This document shows positions 1 to 5,728 of a stretch of DNA of 6,249 nucleotides, piece by piece. The notes under the pieces were generated by a model. The model saw only the letters and a program-made list of their open reading frames with translations. It was not told the DNA's origin and searched no databases. How positions within the stretch are numbered: the first letter of the stretch is position 1; every line of letters begins with the position of its first letter. Both the position numbers and the translations under genes were made by a program. Origin of the DNA: UBA5941 sp021824385 (lineage in GTDB: Bacteria > Patescibacteriota > Microgenomatia > UBA8517); the NCBI GenBank assembly GCA_027347685.1, contig DAIEQM010000036.1, positions 1 through 6,249 of the forward strand, in the 5' to 3' direction.

Positions 1-252
1 GGAGTCAAGGGATTTGGTAAAACTAACAACCCGCAAGGCCACGATAAATCTAAGGCATTACGATTTTCTAAGGCCCCTTTAGGGGGCCAAGTAAATCGGG
101 CACGCATTGCGGAGTCCTACGGATTATATGTTATTTGGAAATTAAAGTCAATTTACCCCGCCCTGAGACCCCTTGCCGGTCCTGTGCTTGATTTTGTGGG
201 TTTTCGGGCACGAATGTGCGAGTGTCCCAGGGCTCATTGTGTCTTCATGTGA
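1..252 (+). CDS. Possible 3' end of an unknown gene (open frame running in from the left edge)
   Basis: Frame 1 is open from the first base to a TGA at 250-252, giving 83 residues with no start visible because it runs off the window. The translation is basic in its first half. It then has a hydrophobic and aromatic stretch (GLYVIWKLKSIYPALRPLAG, about residues 42-61) and a cysteine-rich end (MCECPRAHC). The composition looks more like protein than random translation. The element RAR-(I/M)-x-E occurs twice, from two in-frame copies of TCGGGCACG at 96-104 and 204-212. I do not recognise a family. Against coding, an 83-codon gap without a stop can arise by chance, and the segment contains a GC-rich hairpin. 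It could instead be intergenic or part of an unrecognised RNA. Confidence 0.3.
   Translation, partial: GVKGFGKTNNPQGHDKSKALRFSKAPLGGQVNRARIAESYGLYVIWKLKSIYPALRPLAGPVLDFVGFRARMCECPRAHCVFM
72..88. other. Small GC-rich inverted repeat
   Basis: GGCCCC at 72-77 and GGGGCC at 83-88 can form a 6-bp all-GC stem with a 5-base loop (TTTAG). No T-run follows on either strand, so it does not look like an intrinsic terminator. It lies inside the doubtful open frame 1-252, where it may be a coincidence of coding sequence. Confidence 0.35.
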
Positions 253-272
253 GCTGATAGTTTTCAACAGGG

Positions 273-305
273 TTGACATCTTGAAAATGAAAATTCTGTT
301 ATACT
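273..305 (+). promoter_or_regulatory. Promoter of the DUF4190-PAS gene set (extended -10, near-leaderless start)
   Basis: A consensus -35 box, TTGACA, lies at 273-278. An extended -10, TG-T-TATACT, has its TG at 297-298 and its hexamer at 300-305. The 21-bp spacer is longer than the usual 16-18, so the extended -10 may carry most of the activity. Alternatively a slightly different hexamer such as TGTTAT (297-302) is used with an 18-bp spacer. Transcription would begin near 311-313, only a few bases before the ATG at 315. That fits the absence of any Shine-Dalgarno sequence. Confidence 0.55.
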
Positions 306-314
306 ATATATACT

Positions 315-698
315 ATGAATGAAGAACAAATTGATAGTGTTCAAAAAGTATTACCTGTTTCTCCTGAGCAAAAAACACAGGATACGGAATCTGTTCTTAA
401 TTTATCATTTATTCCACCTGAGCTCGAAGGGAAGAGGGGCATACGTGAGAAGTGCGCAATTGCCAGTGTAGTGTTCGGGGGAATTTCTCTTATTTCGTGG
501 GTTGTTATGTTGCTTGGTATTGTAATATCGCTTACTGGGGTTGTGCTCGGAATTATCGGCCTAAAGTCGTCCCAAAAAAGAAAAGCAAAAATTGGATTGG
601 TGCTTTCGGTAATTGGGTTTATCGCGGTGTTTCTTTATGCATTTGCTGCGGCAAGCGGAATGATCCATTACAGCTATTTTACGACACAACTTTTTTAA
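315..698 (+). CDS. DUF4190-like small membrane protein
   Basis: This is a 127-residue predicted inner-membrane protein of unknown function. Residues 1-45 are polar, rich in Glu, Gln and Ser, and probably cytoplasmic. Residues 47-83 form a long hydrophobic stretch, either one long or two short helices, ending in the pattern GVVLGIIGLKSS. A basic loop (QKRKAK, 87-92) follows, then a second hydrophobic stretch at about 93-115. The order 'AIAS-G-hydrophobic-LGIIGLK, basic turn, GL-hydrophobic' matches the DUF4190 pattern of small bacterial membrane proteins. The match is from memory. The ATG at 315 lies a few bases after a -10 box and has no ribosome-binding site. The gene ends 54 bp before the next start with no terminator between, so it is probably co-transcribed with the PAS genes. 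Its role there is unknown. Confidence 0.8.
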   Translation: MNEEQIDSVQKVLPVSPEQKTQDTESVLNLSFIPPELEGKRGIREKCAIASVVFGGISLISWVVMLLGIVISLTGVVLGIIGLKSSQKRKAKIGLVLSVIGFIAVFLYAFAAASGMIHYSYFTTQLF

Positions 699-738
699 GT
701 TAGAACACGACCGGAAAGCTTGTATTTTAGGTTCTTAA

Positions 739-744
739 TATATT
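739..744 (+). promoter_or_regulatory. Possible -10 box just upstream of the PAS-GAF gene
   Basis: TATATT at 739-744 lies 8 bases before the ATG at 753 in an AT-rich stretch, and no Shine-Dalgarno sequence is present. A TTGTAT at 720-725 is the nearest -35-like hexamer but sits only 13 bp away, so the -35 is poor. If active, it would give a nearly leaderless second transcript within the operon. Confidence 0.25.
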
Positions 745-752
745 TTATACGT

Positions 753-2555
753 ATGCAAAACGAGAACGATTTGAGGTGTGATAAGTACAAAGCGCTTTTT
801 ATGTTGTCTCGCGATGCCGTCATGACACTGGAGCCTCCGTCGTGGAAATTTCAATCGGCCAACCCAGCCACGGTGAAAATGTTTGGCGCAAAAGATGAAG
901 AAGATTTTTTAAGGTACCCCCCTTGGGAGCTGTCGCCCAAATTGCAGCCAGACGGAAGTATCTCTATGGGAAAAGCAATTGAGATGATAGACGAGGCCAT
1001 GCTCAAAGGGTCAAGTTTTTTTGAATGGACACACAAGAGAATTGATGGTGAGGACTTTCCCGCGGAGGTTCTGCTTTCAAAAATTGAATCAGGTGGCAAG
1101 GCGTACCTCCATGCACTCGTACGTGATATCACTGAGCGTAAAAAGCTTCAGGGAGCGGTGCTAAAGTCTGCAGAAGAAAAATTTGAAATCATTTTTAACA
1201 ATGTAAATGACGGGCTACTTTTCGCTCGGCTTGAGGACAAAAAGTTTGTATTGGGCAACAAGGCGATATCACGGATGCTGGGCTATACGACAGAAGAGTT
1301 GAAAACCCTTGGCTTGTCAGACATCCACCCTGCAGAAAACCTAGATAAAATTCTTGACCAATTTATCAAACAATCTTCCGGCGAAATCGGCGTAATAAGA
1401 GATATTCCAGTAAAGAGGAAGGACGGAAGTATTTTTTATGCAGACGTAAACACCTCCAGTGTTACCATTGATGGAGTACGATGCAATCTCGGTGTTTTTA
1501 GAGACACGACTGAACAAAGAGCGATGGTTATGGAAAAAGAGCAATACTTTAGTTTTTTCCAGCTTGCCACTGATATTATGGTCATCGCCGATACTAAAGG
1601 TAATTTTATAAAAGTAAATCCAGCTTGCACTACCGTCCTCGGGTATTCCCAGGAGGAACTTCTCTCAAAGGCATTTATTGATTTTATCCACAAAGATGAT
1701 AAACAGCTGACCCTCACGGAGTTGGATAAACGCATTACCTCTGGACACGTTCTTGATTTTGAAAATCGTTTTATTCGTAAAGATGGAAGTATTTGTCTTC
1801 TTTCGTGGCGAGCCAACTATGACAAAGAGAGTGGCAATACTTACGCAACTGCACGTGATATTACAAGGCACCATGAGGAAGAGGAAAGGATTAAGCGGTT
1901 GGCAAATTTGTATGAAATATTGAGTAATTGTAACCAAGCCATTGTTCACAGCAAGACGGAACAGGAACTTTTTCAGAAAATTTGTAGTGATGTTATACAT
2001 TTTGACCATATACGCATGGCGTGGATGGGCTTTGTGGATCCCGAAACTAAATTAATCCGTATCATTGCAAGTGATGGTGCCGATGCTGAACACTTAAAGA
2101 ACATATCTATCTCGATAGACGTCGGAACACCTTTTGGCCACGGCCCGACAGGGATTGCAATTCGGGAAAAGCGACCGTATTGGTGCCAGGATTTTCAGAA
2201 CGACCCTGCTACAAAACCATGGCGAGATGAGGGGCGTGGTACAAAATGGGGATCGTCTGCTTCGCTACCAATTTATCGGGGAGGTCAGGCGGTCGGCGCA
2301 CTTGCCTTACACTCTGGTGAAAAGGAAGTTTTTGATGAGGACGCACAACGTTTATTGCTGGAAATGACAATGAATATAAGTTATGCACTTGATAATTTTG
2401 AGCGTGAAGCTGAGCGTATTAAATCAGAAAATGAATTAAGAAATAAATATGAGGAGGTGGAGAAACTTAATAGGTTTATGGTGGGAAGAGAAATAAAAAT
2501 GGCTGATTTGAAAAATGAAATAGAGAGGTTGCGGTCTCAGATTGACAAAAAGTAA
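753..2555 (+). CDS. Soluble multi-PAS/GAF sensor protein without an output domain
   Basis: This is a 600-residue cytoplasmic sensor with no membrane segment. PAS1 spans about 10-128, with NPATVKMFGA and closing LVRDITERK. PAS2 spans about 140-255, with NKAISRMLGYTTEEL, KRKDGSIFYADVN and GVFRDTTEQ. PAS3 spans about 262-372, with NPACTTVLGYSQEEL, FIRKDGSI and ATARDIT. A GAF domain covers about 385-548 (GHGPTGIAI, SSASLPI, GALALHSGE, FDEDAQRLL). The last 50 residues are a charged coiled coil with hydrophobics at L586, I590, L593 and I597. There is no His-kinase, HATPase, GGDEF, EAL, HD-GYP, HTH or receiver domain. PAS and GAF domains bind small ligands or cofactors or mediate dimerisation; the ligand here cannot be read from sequence. 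The frame can extend to a TTG at 720, but ATG 753 fits better because the TTG lacks a spaced ribosome-binding site and the extension is not PAS-like. Confidence 0.9.
   Translation: MQNENDLRCDKYKALFMLSRDAVMTLEPPSWKFQSANPATVKMFGAKDEEDFLRYPPWELSPKLQPDGSISMGKAIEMIDEAMLKGSSFFEWTHKRIDGEDFPAEVLLSKIESGGKAYLHALVRDITERKKLQGAVLKSAEEKFEIIFNNVNDGLLFARLEDKKFVLGNKAISRMLGYTTEELKTLGLSDIHPAENLDKILDQFIKQSSGEIGVIRDIPVKRKDGSIFYADVNTSSVTIDGVRCNLGVFRDTTEQRAMVMEKEQYFSFFQLATDIMVIADTKGNFIKVNPACTTVLGYSQEELLSKAFIDFIHKDDKQLTLTELDKRITSGHVLDFENRFIRKDGSICLLSWRANYDKESGNTYATARDITRHHEEEERIKRLANLYEILSNCNQAIVHSKTEQELFQKICSDVIHFDHIRMAWMGFVDPETKLIRIIASDGADAEHLKNISISIDVGTPFGHGPTGIAIREKRPYWCQDFQNDPATKPWRDEGRGTKWGSSASLPIYRGGQAVGALALHSGEKEVFDEDAQRLLLEMTMNISYALDNFEREAERIKSENELRNKYEEVEKLNRFMVGREIKMADLKNEIERLRSQIDKK
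2466..2540 (+). repeat. Shared PAS-protein tail, copy 1
   Basis: Residues 572-596 of the PAS-GAF protein contain LNRFMVGREIKMADLKNEIE. The segment is 17/25 identical to the tail of the next gene (3276-3350). From memory, similar 'LN-x-FMV-x-RE-x-x-M-x-x-LK' segments follow PAS domains in many bacterial sensor proteins, often next to a kinase region. Here the segment is C-terminal, and its hydrophobic spacing suggests a coiled-coil pairing surface. Confidence 0.8.
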
Positions 2556-2562
2556 TGTTCGC

Positions 2563-2568
2563 GGAAGG
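2563..2568 (+). promoter_or_regulatory. Ribosome-binding site supporting the GTG start at 2574
   Basis: GGAAGG lies five bases before GTG 2574 in the short gap between the two PAS genes. It is the best argument for GTG over the downstream ATG at 2610, whose upstream bases are AT-rich with no purine box. It contrasts with the genes at 315, 753 and 5605, which lack such a site. Confidence 0.5.
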
Positions 2569-2573
2569 TACTG

Positions 2574-3362
2574 GTGGGCGCCCCCCGATGCAATTTAATA
2601 GAAAATAAAATGACACATTTTACTCTTAATAGACAAGCGTTAAAAATAACAATTGGATATATCGTACTAAGCGCGTTGTGGATTCTTTTTTCTGATCGGC
2701 TCCTGCTCACAAATCCGGCAACAGAACTATATATCTCAACGATGAAAGGCTGGGCGTACACGATTGTAGTTGGAATCCTCCTTTATTTATTTATTGCTGG
2801 AGCTCTCAATAAAATTGCAGCTGAAGAAGTGGAGCATAAAAAAGTATGGGATGCACTGCATAAAAGTGAGGAGCGCTTAAAGCTGACGCTCGACGCGACA
2901 GGAATCGGCACATGGGATTGGAATCTTGTACAAGATGTGTACTATGCGTCATCACGCTATTTCACAATGCTCGGATACCCACCAGAAGATGGACCTGTCG
3001 ACCGCGCTATTTGGGTTGAGCGTTTTCATCCTGACGACAAGGGAACTGTTAATACTAAAATCAAAGATGTTTTGAGTGGAAAAGAAACGCGATATGAGTA
3101 CGAAGCGCGAATAATGCATGCCGATGGTTCATATCGGTGGATACATACCATTGGATTTGTGATTGAGCGCGACAAACAAGGGAAGGCGACGCGCATGCTC
3201 GGTGTACGTATGGATATCACCAACAGAAAGGAAGCAGAAGAGACACTGGAAAAGAAGGTAAAAGAGTTGGAGCGCCTCAATGGTTTTATGGTCAATCGAG
3301 AACTGCGAATGGCAGAACTAAAAAATGAGATAGAAGAGCTTAAGAAACAGACTAAGGGTTAA
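2574..3362 (+). CDS. Membrane-anchored single-PAS sensor protein without an output domain
   Basis: This protein has 262 residues from a GTG at 2574, or 250 from an in-frame ATG at 2610. Two membrane helices (about 23-43 and 57-78) flank a short outside loop. The motifs ALWILFSDRLL and MKGWAY resemble a known two-helix N-terminal module of PAS and EAL/GGDEF proteins. A short linker (80-97) leads to one PAS_3-type domain (about 98-218; GTWDWNL, ERFHPDDKG, HADGSYRWIHTIG, GVRMDITNRK). A coiled-coil tail nearly matching that of the upstream gene ends the protein. No catalytic output domain is present. GTG 2574 is favoured by GGAAGG at 2563-2568, five bases upstream. ATG 2610 lacks such a site but would give the N-terminus expected for the module. 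The GTG start is 18 bp after the upstream stop, so the two genes are almost certainly one transcript. I infer that they work together. Confidence 0.88.
   Translation: MGAPRCNLIENKMTHFTLNRQALKITIGYIVLSALWILFSDRLLLTNPATELYISTMKGWAYTIVVGILLYLFIAGALNKIAAEEVEHKKVWDALHKSEERLKLTLDATGIGTWDWNLVQDVYYASSRYFTMLGYPPEDGPVDRAIWVERFHPDDKGTVNTKIKDVLSGKETRYEYEARIMHADGSYRWIHTIGFVIERDKQGKATRMLGVRMDITNRKEAEETLEKKVKELERLNGFMVNRELRMAELKNEIEELKKQTKG
3276..3350 (+). repeat. Shared PAS-protein tail, copy 2
   Basis: Residues 235-259 (counted from the GTG) contain LNGFMVNRELRMAELKNEIE. They are 17/25 identical to residues 572-596 of the upstream PAS-GAF protein, with conservative changes at most other positions. Hydrophobics at L249, I253 and L256 fit a coiled coil. 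The two copies are the only clear similarity between the proteins outside their general PAS folds. Confidence 0.8.
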
Positions 3363-3392
3363 GAGGCTAGCATGTTGACATCACTCCTTAAT

Positions 3393-3427
3393 AACAAAAA
3401 CCAGTTCGCGGTGAACTGGTTTTTGTT
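3393..3427. terminator. Bidirectional intrinsic terminator between convergent genes
   Basis: AACAAAAACCAGTTC (3393-3407) and its exact complement GAACTGGTTTTTGTT (3413-3427) form a perfect 15-bp stem around the loop GCGGT. The descending arm carries TTTTTGTT on the plus strand, and the same is true on the minus strand because of the A-run in the other arm. It lies 30 bp after the PAS gene stop and 78 bp beyond the end of the minus-strand surface-protein gene, so it can end both transcripts. The rest of the 3363-3505 gap shows nothing else. Confidence 0.88.
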
Positions 3428-3505
3428 GTAGATAGAGACTGGCGTCAGCTTTTCTTCTTACTCAATACGATTTTGTTTCTTACCTCGTCGTTTCTTTCTC
3501 GGTAA

Positions 3506-5605
3506 CTAGTATGCATTGAGTATCGCGCGCGTTGCTGGGCCAACATAGCCCCTAACGGAAATTCCGTGCGCTCTCTGGAGGGCAGAAACTCCCGCTGCGG
3601 TGAGAGGTCCAAACTTCCCATTTATAGGACCCTGGTAATAACCAAGATCGGTAAGTCTTTGTTGTAGCTCAAGAATTTCGTTTCCCGACGCCCCTTCACT
3701 CAAAAATGAAGTGAATTGATATTTTGTTGATGGGGTAGCAGGGGTTGTAGGAGTGGTAACAGAAACCCCGATATCGCATGACACCCCTGTTAGTATGCTG
3801 TATCCAGAGGATGACACACATCCTTCTGGGAGCACGGTGTTTGCATTAGTATTTCCTAAACCACAGGACACTCCTGTTGTACTGCTATATCCAGAAGTGG
3901 ATGTACATCCTGAGGGAAGACCCGTGCTTGTTGTTCCCGTGTTCGTTGCAGTGTTTGAAACGGTACCTACAGAAACAGAAAGTGCCCCACAGTCGGACGA
4001 GGCATCACAGACAACAATAACTGCAGCACCGTTTCCGAGTCCGTGTAGGGAAAGAAGATTTCCATTCATGCTTGCCTGCACAATGTTTGAATTTGAATTG
4101 TAGGCTACGGAGTAACCACTTCCTGCGCCACCCGAAATGGAGATGCTTGTACTCTGTCCGACGCTAAGTACTGGTTGAGAGGGACTTAAACTTAAAAAAG
4201 AAGTTGCGACTGATGGGGCAGGGGTCGTTTGTGTGCCGGTAACTTGAAGTGATAGTGACGTGCAACCTGTGCTCCCCGCCGAGCATACCGTTATCTGCGC
4301 AGAACCGACGCTCACTCCTGTAACATATAATGCATTACCTGAAATACCTGCCTGAAAAACCGTGTTTGATGCGGTAAGGAGAACATAAGGAGTGGAACCA
4401 CCAGCGATTGTAACGCTTGTTGTTTGGCCTACGGCAACCGACAAGGTACTTTGGCTCAAATACACGAGACTTGAGTTTGAGTTGTTAACCGTTACAGTCA
4501 GGCTGTTGCAACCGCCTGATGAAGCACAAACATTGATTGTTGCAGTGCCGCTAGCCGAGCCAAGGAGCGTAAGACTGTTTCCTGAAATACTTGCTTGGAC
4601 AACACCAGGATTAGAGTTTGAAGAAATGTAATAGGTTCCTGTTGTGTTTCCGCTCACGGTTACGGTCACTGATTGCCCAACAGACAATGATGGTGCGGTT
4701 TGGCTAAATGAAATAGTGGACGAGGTGGTTGTTCCGAGGGTGACATTAACGACTCCACAAGAGCTCATGTCTGATGAGCATACGGTGACAGAGTACGTTC
4801 CGCTTGCAGCACTGTTACCGCCAATCAAAAGAGTATTGCCCGTAATGCTCGTAGAAATATTACCGGAACTTGAGTTGTTGGAAACAATGTAGGATCCGTT
4901 TCCACCGCTAATGGTTACCGAAGTATTTTGTCCGTAAGAAACTGATACGTTGTTTTGGCTGAGTGCCAATGCTTGCGTGCTACCATTCTGGACAGTTACA
5001 TTTAAGTTTGGGCAATTTGTTGTATTCCCGACAGTACAAACAGTGATATTTGTAGAGCCGTACCCAAGAGCAAGAACTGTAATCTGGTTTCCGTTTATTG
5101 CGGCAGATGCAACAGCAGAATTTGAATTATTTGAGACATAGAGAGCATTCTGGGTATTATTCGTTGCGGTAACAACACTTGTCTGACCAACAGAAAGTGC
5201 TAGCCCCGCCTGACTCAATGTAAGCAAACTTGAAGCAGTGGTGCTTACGGTTGGCCATGTCGTAACTGCTGACTTGGGACCGTTGATGCCACCTACTGAA
5301 ACGTAAACAGAATTTCCTGTTGTGAGACCGTAGGTCGCGCTACTTACCGTGCTTGAAAATATTCCCGATGCATTTGTGTTGCCGATTGCTGCGACTTGCA
5401 GGCCGGATGTTGATGGTGTGTAGTAAAGGATAACGCTTGAACTTGGATCGCCCGTCACGTTGACTTGTACCAAGTCGCTCGTTCCCGTAGCTGAAAGGGA
5501 CAAGGTGGGAGTTACTGAAGCAGAAATATTTCCTGCAAACGCAAACAGAAGAAACGCGGATGCGATAGCAAACGTAAACGATTGTAATATTGATTTTTGT
5601 TTCAT
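3506..5605 (-). CDS. Secreted Ig-like repeat protein with C-terminal peptidoglycan-binding domain
   Basis: This is a 699-residue exported protein, probably fixed to the cell wall or surface. Residues 1-29 form a signal peptide (basic MKQK, then a hydrophobic core, with likely cleavage after A24 or A29). Residues 31-118 are a separate beta-rich domain (VNVTGDPSSSVILYY). Five tandem Ig-like repeats of about 80 residues follow (127-206, 211-291, 296-374, 379-456, 469-547), each with 'LSxGQ-x-x-xV' near its start and a C-x(5-7)-C pair near its end. Two short modules, GC-x(6)-Y-x(6)-C, lie at 566-581 and 595-610. A PG_binding_1-type domain fills about 637-697 (LQQRLTDLGYYQGPINGKFG, AVSALQ-like helix, GPATRAIL). 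All 14 cysteines fall in these seven pairs. The N-terminal half is Ser/Thr/Asn/Gly-rich with few charges. No enzyme domain is visible. Adhesion or envelope structure is an inference. ATG 5605 sits 6 bases from a TATAAT box. Confidence 0.9.
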   Translation of the reverse strand: MKQKSILQSFTFAIASAFLLFAFAGNISASVTPTLSLSATGTSDLVQVNVTGDPSSSVILYYTPSTSGLQVAAIGNTNASGIFSSTVSSATYGLTTGNSVYVSVGGINGPKSAVTTWPTVSTTASSLLTLSQAGLALSVGQTSVVTATNNTQNALYVSNNSNSAVASAAINGNQITVLALGYGSTNITVCTVGNTTNCPNLNVTVQNGSTQALALSQNNVSVSYGQNTSVTISGGNGSYIVSNNSSSGNISTSITGNTLLIGGNSAASGTYSVTVCSSDMSSCGVVNVTLGTTTSSTISFSQTAPSLSVGQSVTVTVSGNTTGTYYISSNSNPGVVQASISGNSLTLLGSASGTATINVCASSGGCNSLTVTVNNSNSSLVYLSQSTLSVAVGQTTSVTIAGGSTPYVLLTASNTVFQAGISGNALYVTGVSVGSAQITVCSAGSTGCTSLSLQVTGTQTTPAPSVATSFLSLSPSQPVLSVGQSTSISISGGAGSGYSVAYNSNSNIVQASMNGNLLSLHGLGNGAAVIVVCDASSDCGALSVSVGTVSNTATNTGTTSTGLPSGCTSTSGYSSTTGVSCGLGNTNANTVLPEGCVSSSGYSILTGVSCDIGVSVTTPTTPATPSTKYQFTSFLSEGASGNEILELQQRLTDLGYYQGPINGKFGPLTAAGVSALQRAHGISVRGYVGPATRAILNAY
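3776..3919 (-). repeat. Two short GC-x(6)-Y-x(6)-C modules in the surface protein
   Basis: The copies at 3863-3919 and 3776-3832 encode LPSGCTSTSGYSSTTGVSC and LPEGCVSSSGYSILTGVSC, with 13 residues between the cysteines in both. They link the Ig-like repeats to the peptidoglycan-binding domain. I recall similar modules in exported proteins of Parcubacteria-type genomes, usually next to peptidoglycan-binding or Ig-like domains. That memory supports the taxonomic guess but was not checked. Confidence 0.75.
3965..5227 (-). repeat. Five tandem Ig-like repeats in the surface protein
   Basis: Repeat units lie at 4988-5227, 4733-4975, 4484-4720, 4238-4471 and 3965-4201 on the minus strand, from N- to C-terminus. 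Each runs from 'L-x-LSQ' through 'SVGQ-x-x-x-V', an 'SNxNS'-like strand, 'xGNxLxLxG' and 'I-x-VC', to 'C-x-x-L-x-V-x-V'. The protein pattern is well kept and the DNA looks divergent. This suggests old duplications under selection on the fold rather than recent slippage. The cysteine gaps within the pairs are 7, 6, 5, 6 and 5 residues. Confidence 0.85.
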
Positions 5606-5640
5606 GGGACTATTATAAAACGTCCGCTAGTAATATTAAA
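5606..5640 (-). promoter_or_regulatory. Promoter of the surface-protein gene with leaderless start
   Basis: On the minus strand a perfect TATAAT lies at 5617-5612, separated from ATG 5605 by only AGTCCC. Transcription should therefore start at or within a base or two of the A of the ATG. The -35 region is weak: TTTAAT at 5640-5635 has the correct 17-bp spacing but matches TTGACA at only three positions. No Shine-Dalgarno sequence can fit. Confidence 0.6.
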
Positions 5641-5712
5641 GTACCGACACAAGCTATACGTTTTAGGGGAGGGGTTTGGTGTGGAGGATTTTGGACTTTA
5701 CTCTATTAGGTT

Positions 5713-5718
5713 TATAGT
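5713..5718 (+). promoter_or_regulatory. Possible -10 box of the HNH gene
   Basis: TATAGT lies 10 bases before ATG 5729. TTGGAC at 5691-5696 is a weak -35 candidate with a 16-bp spacer. If used, the transcript would start about 4 bases before the ATG. A competing reading is a longer protein from GTG 5681, preceded by a good ribosome-binding site (GGAGG at 5668-5672, eight bases upstream). In that case TATAGT is just coding sequence. Confidence 0.3.
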
Positions 5719-5728
5719 GTGCAAATAT

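Noticed and set aside
1..314. Riboswitch or structured RNA (tmRNA, RNase P, tRNA) in the left-hand region
   Set aside because: I looked for tRNA T-loop and acceptor patterns and for tmRNA and RNase P signature segments on both strands and found none.
452..703. 83-codon plus-strand frame overlapping the DUF4190 gene
   Set aside because: It is a shifted-frame shadow. Its translation has no recognisable pattern, while the main frame has clear membrane segments and a DUF4190-like core.
720..752. TTG start extending the PAS-GAF protein by 11 residues
   Set aside because: The purine box GGAAAG (713-718) is only one base from the TTG. The extra residues are hydrophobic and not PAS-like, and an ATG follows at 753.
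851..2009. Minus-strand open frames inside the PAS-GAF gene (851-1132, 1341-1544, 1436-1816, 1665-2009)
   Set aside because: They overlap each other and lie wholly opposite a gene with four well-defined domains; no promoter or family likeness is seen.
2576..2583. GGGCGCCC palindrome between the two PAS genes as a terminator or operator
   Set aside because: The centre leaves no room for a hairpin loop, no T-run follows, and it lies within the first codons if GTG 2574 is the start.
3375..3380. TTGACA (-35 consensus) after the last PAS gene
   Set aside because: No -10-like hexamer lies 16-19 bp downstream and a strong terminator follows directly, with no plus-strand gene until beyond 5600.
3753..5141. 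Plus-strand open frames opposite the surface-protein gene (3753-4103, 4392-4631, 4644-4892, 4950-5141)
   Set aside because: They recur opposite the repeats, are in the same antisense register and reflect the Ser/Thr/Val-rich codons of the real gene. Signal peptide, repeats and PG-binding domain all support the minus strand.
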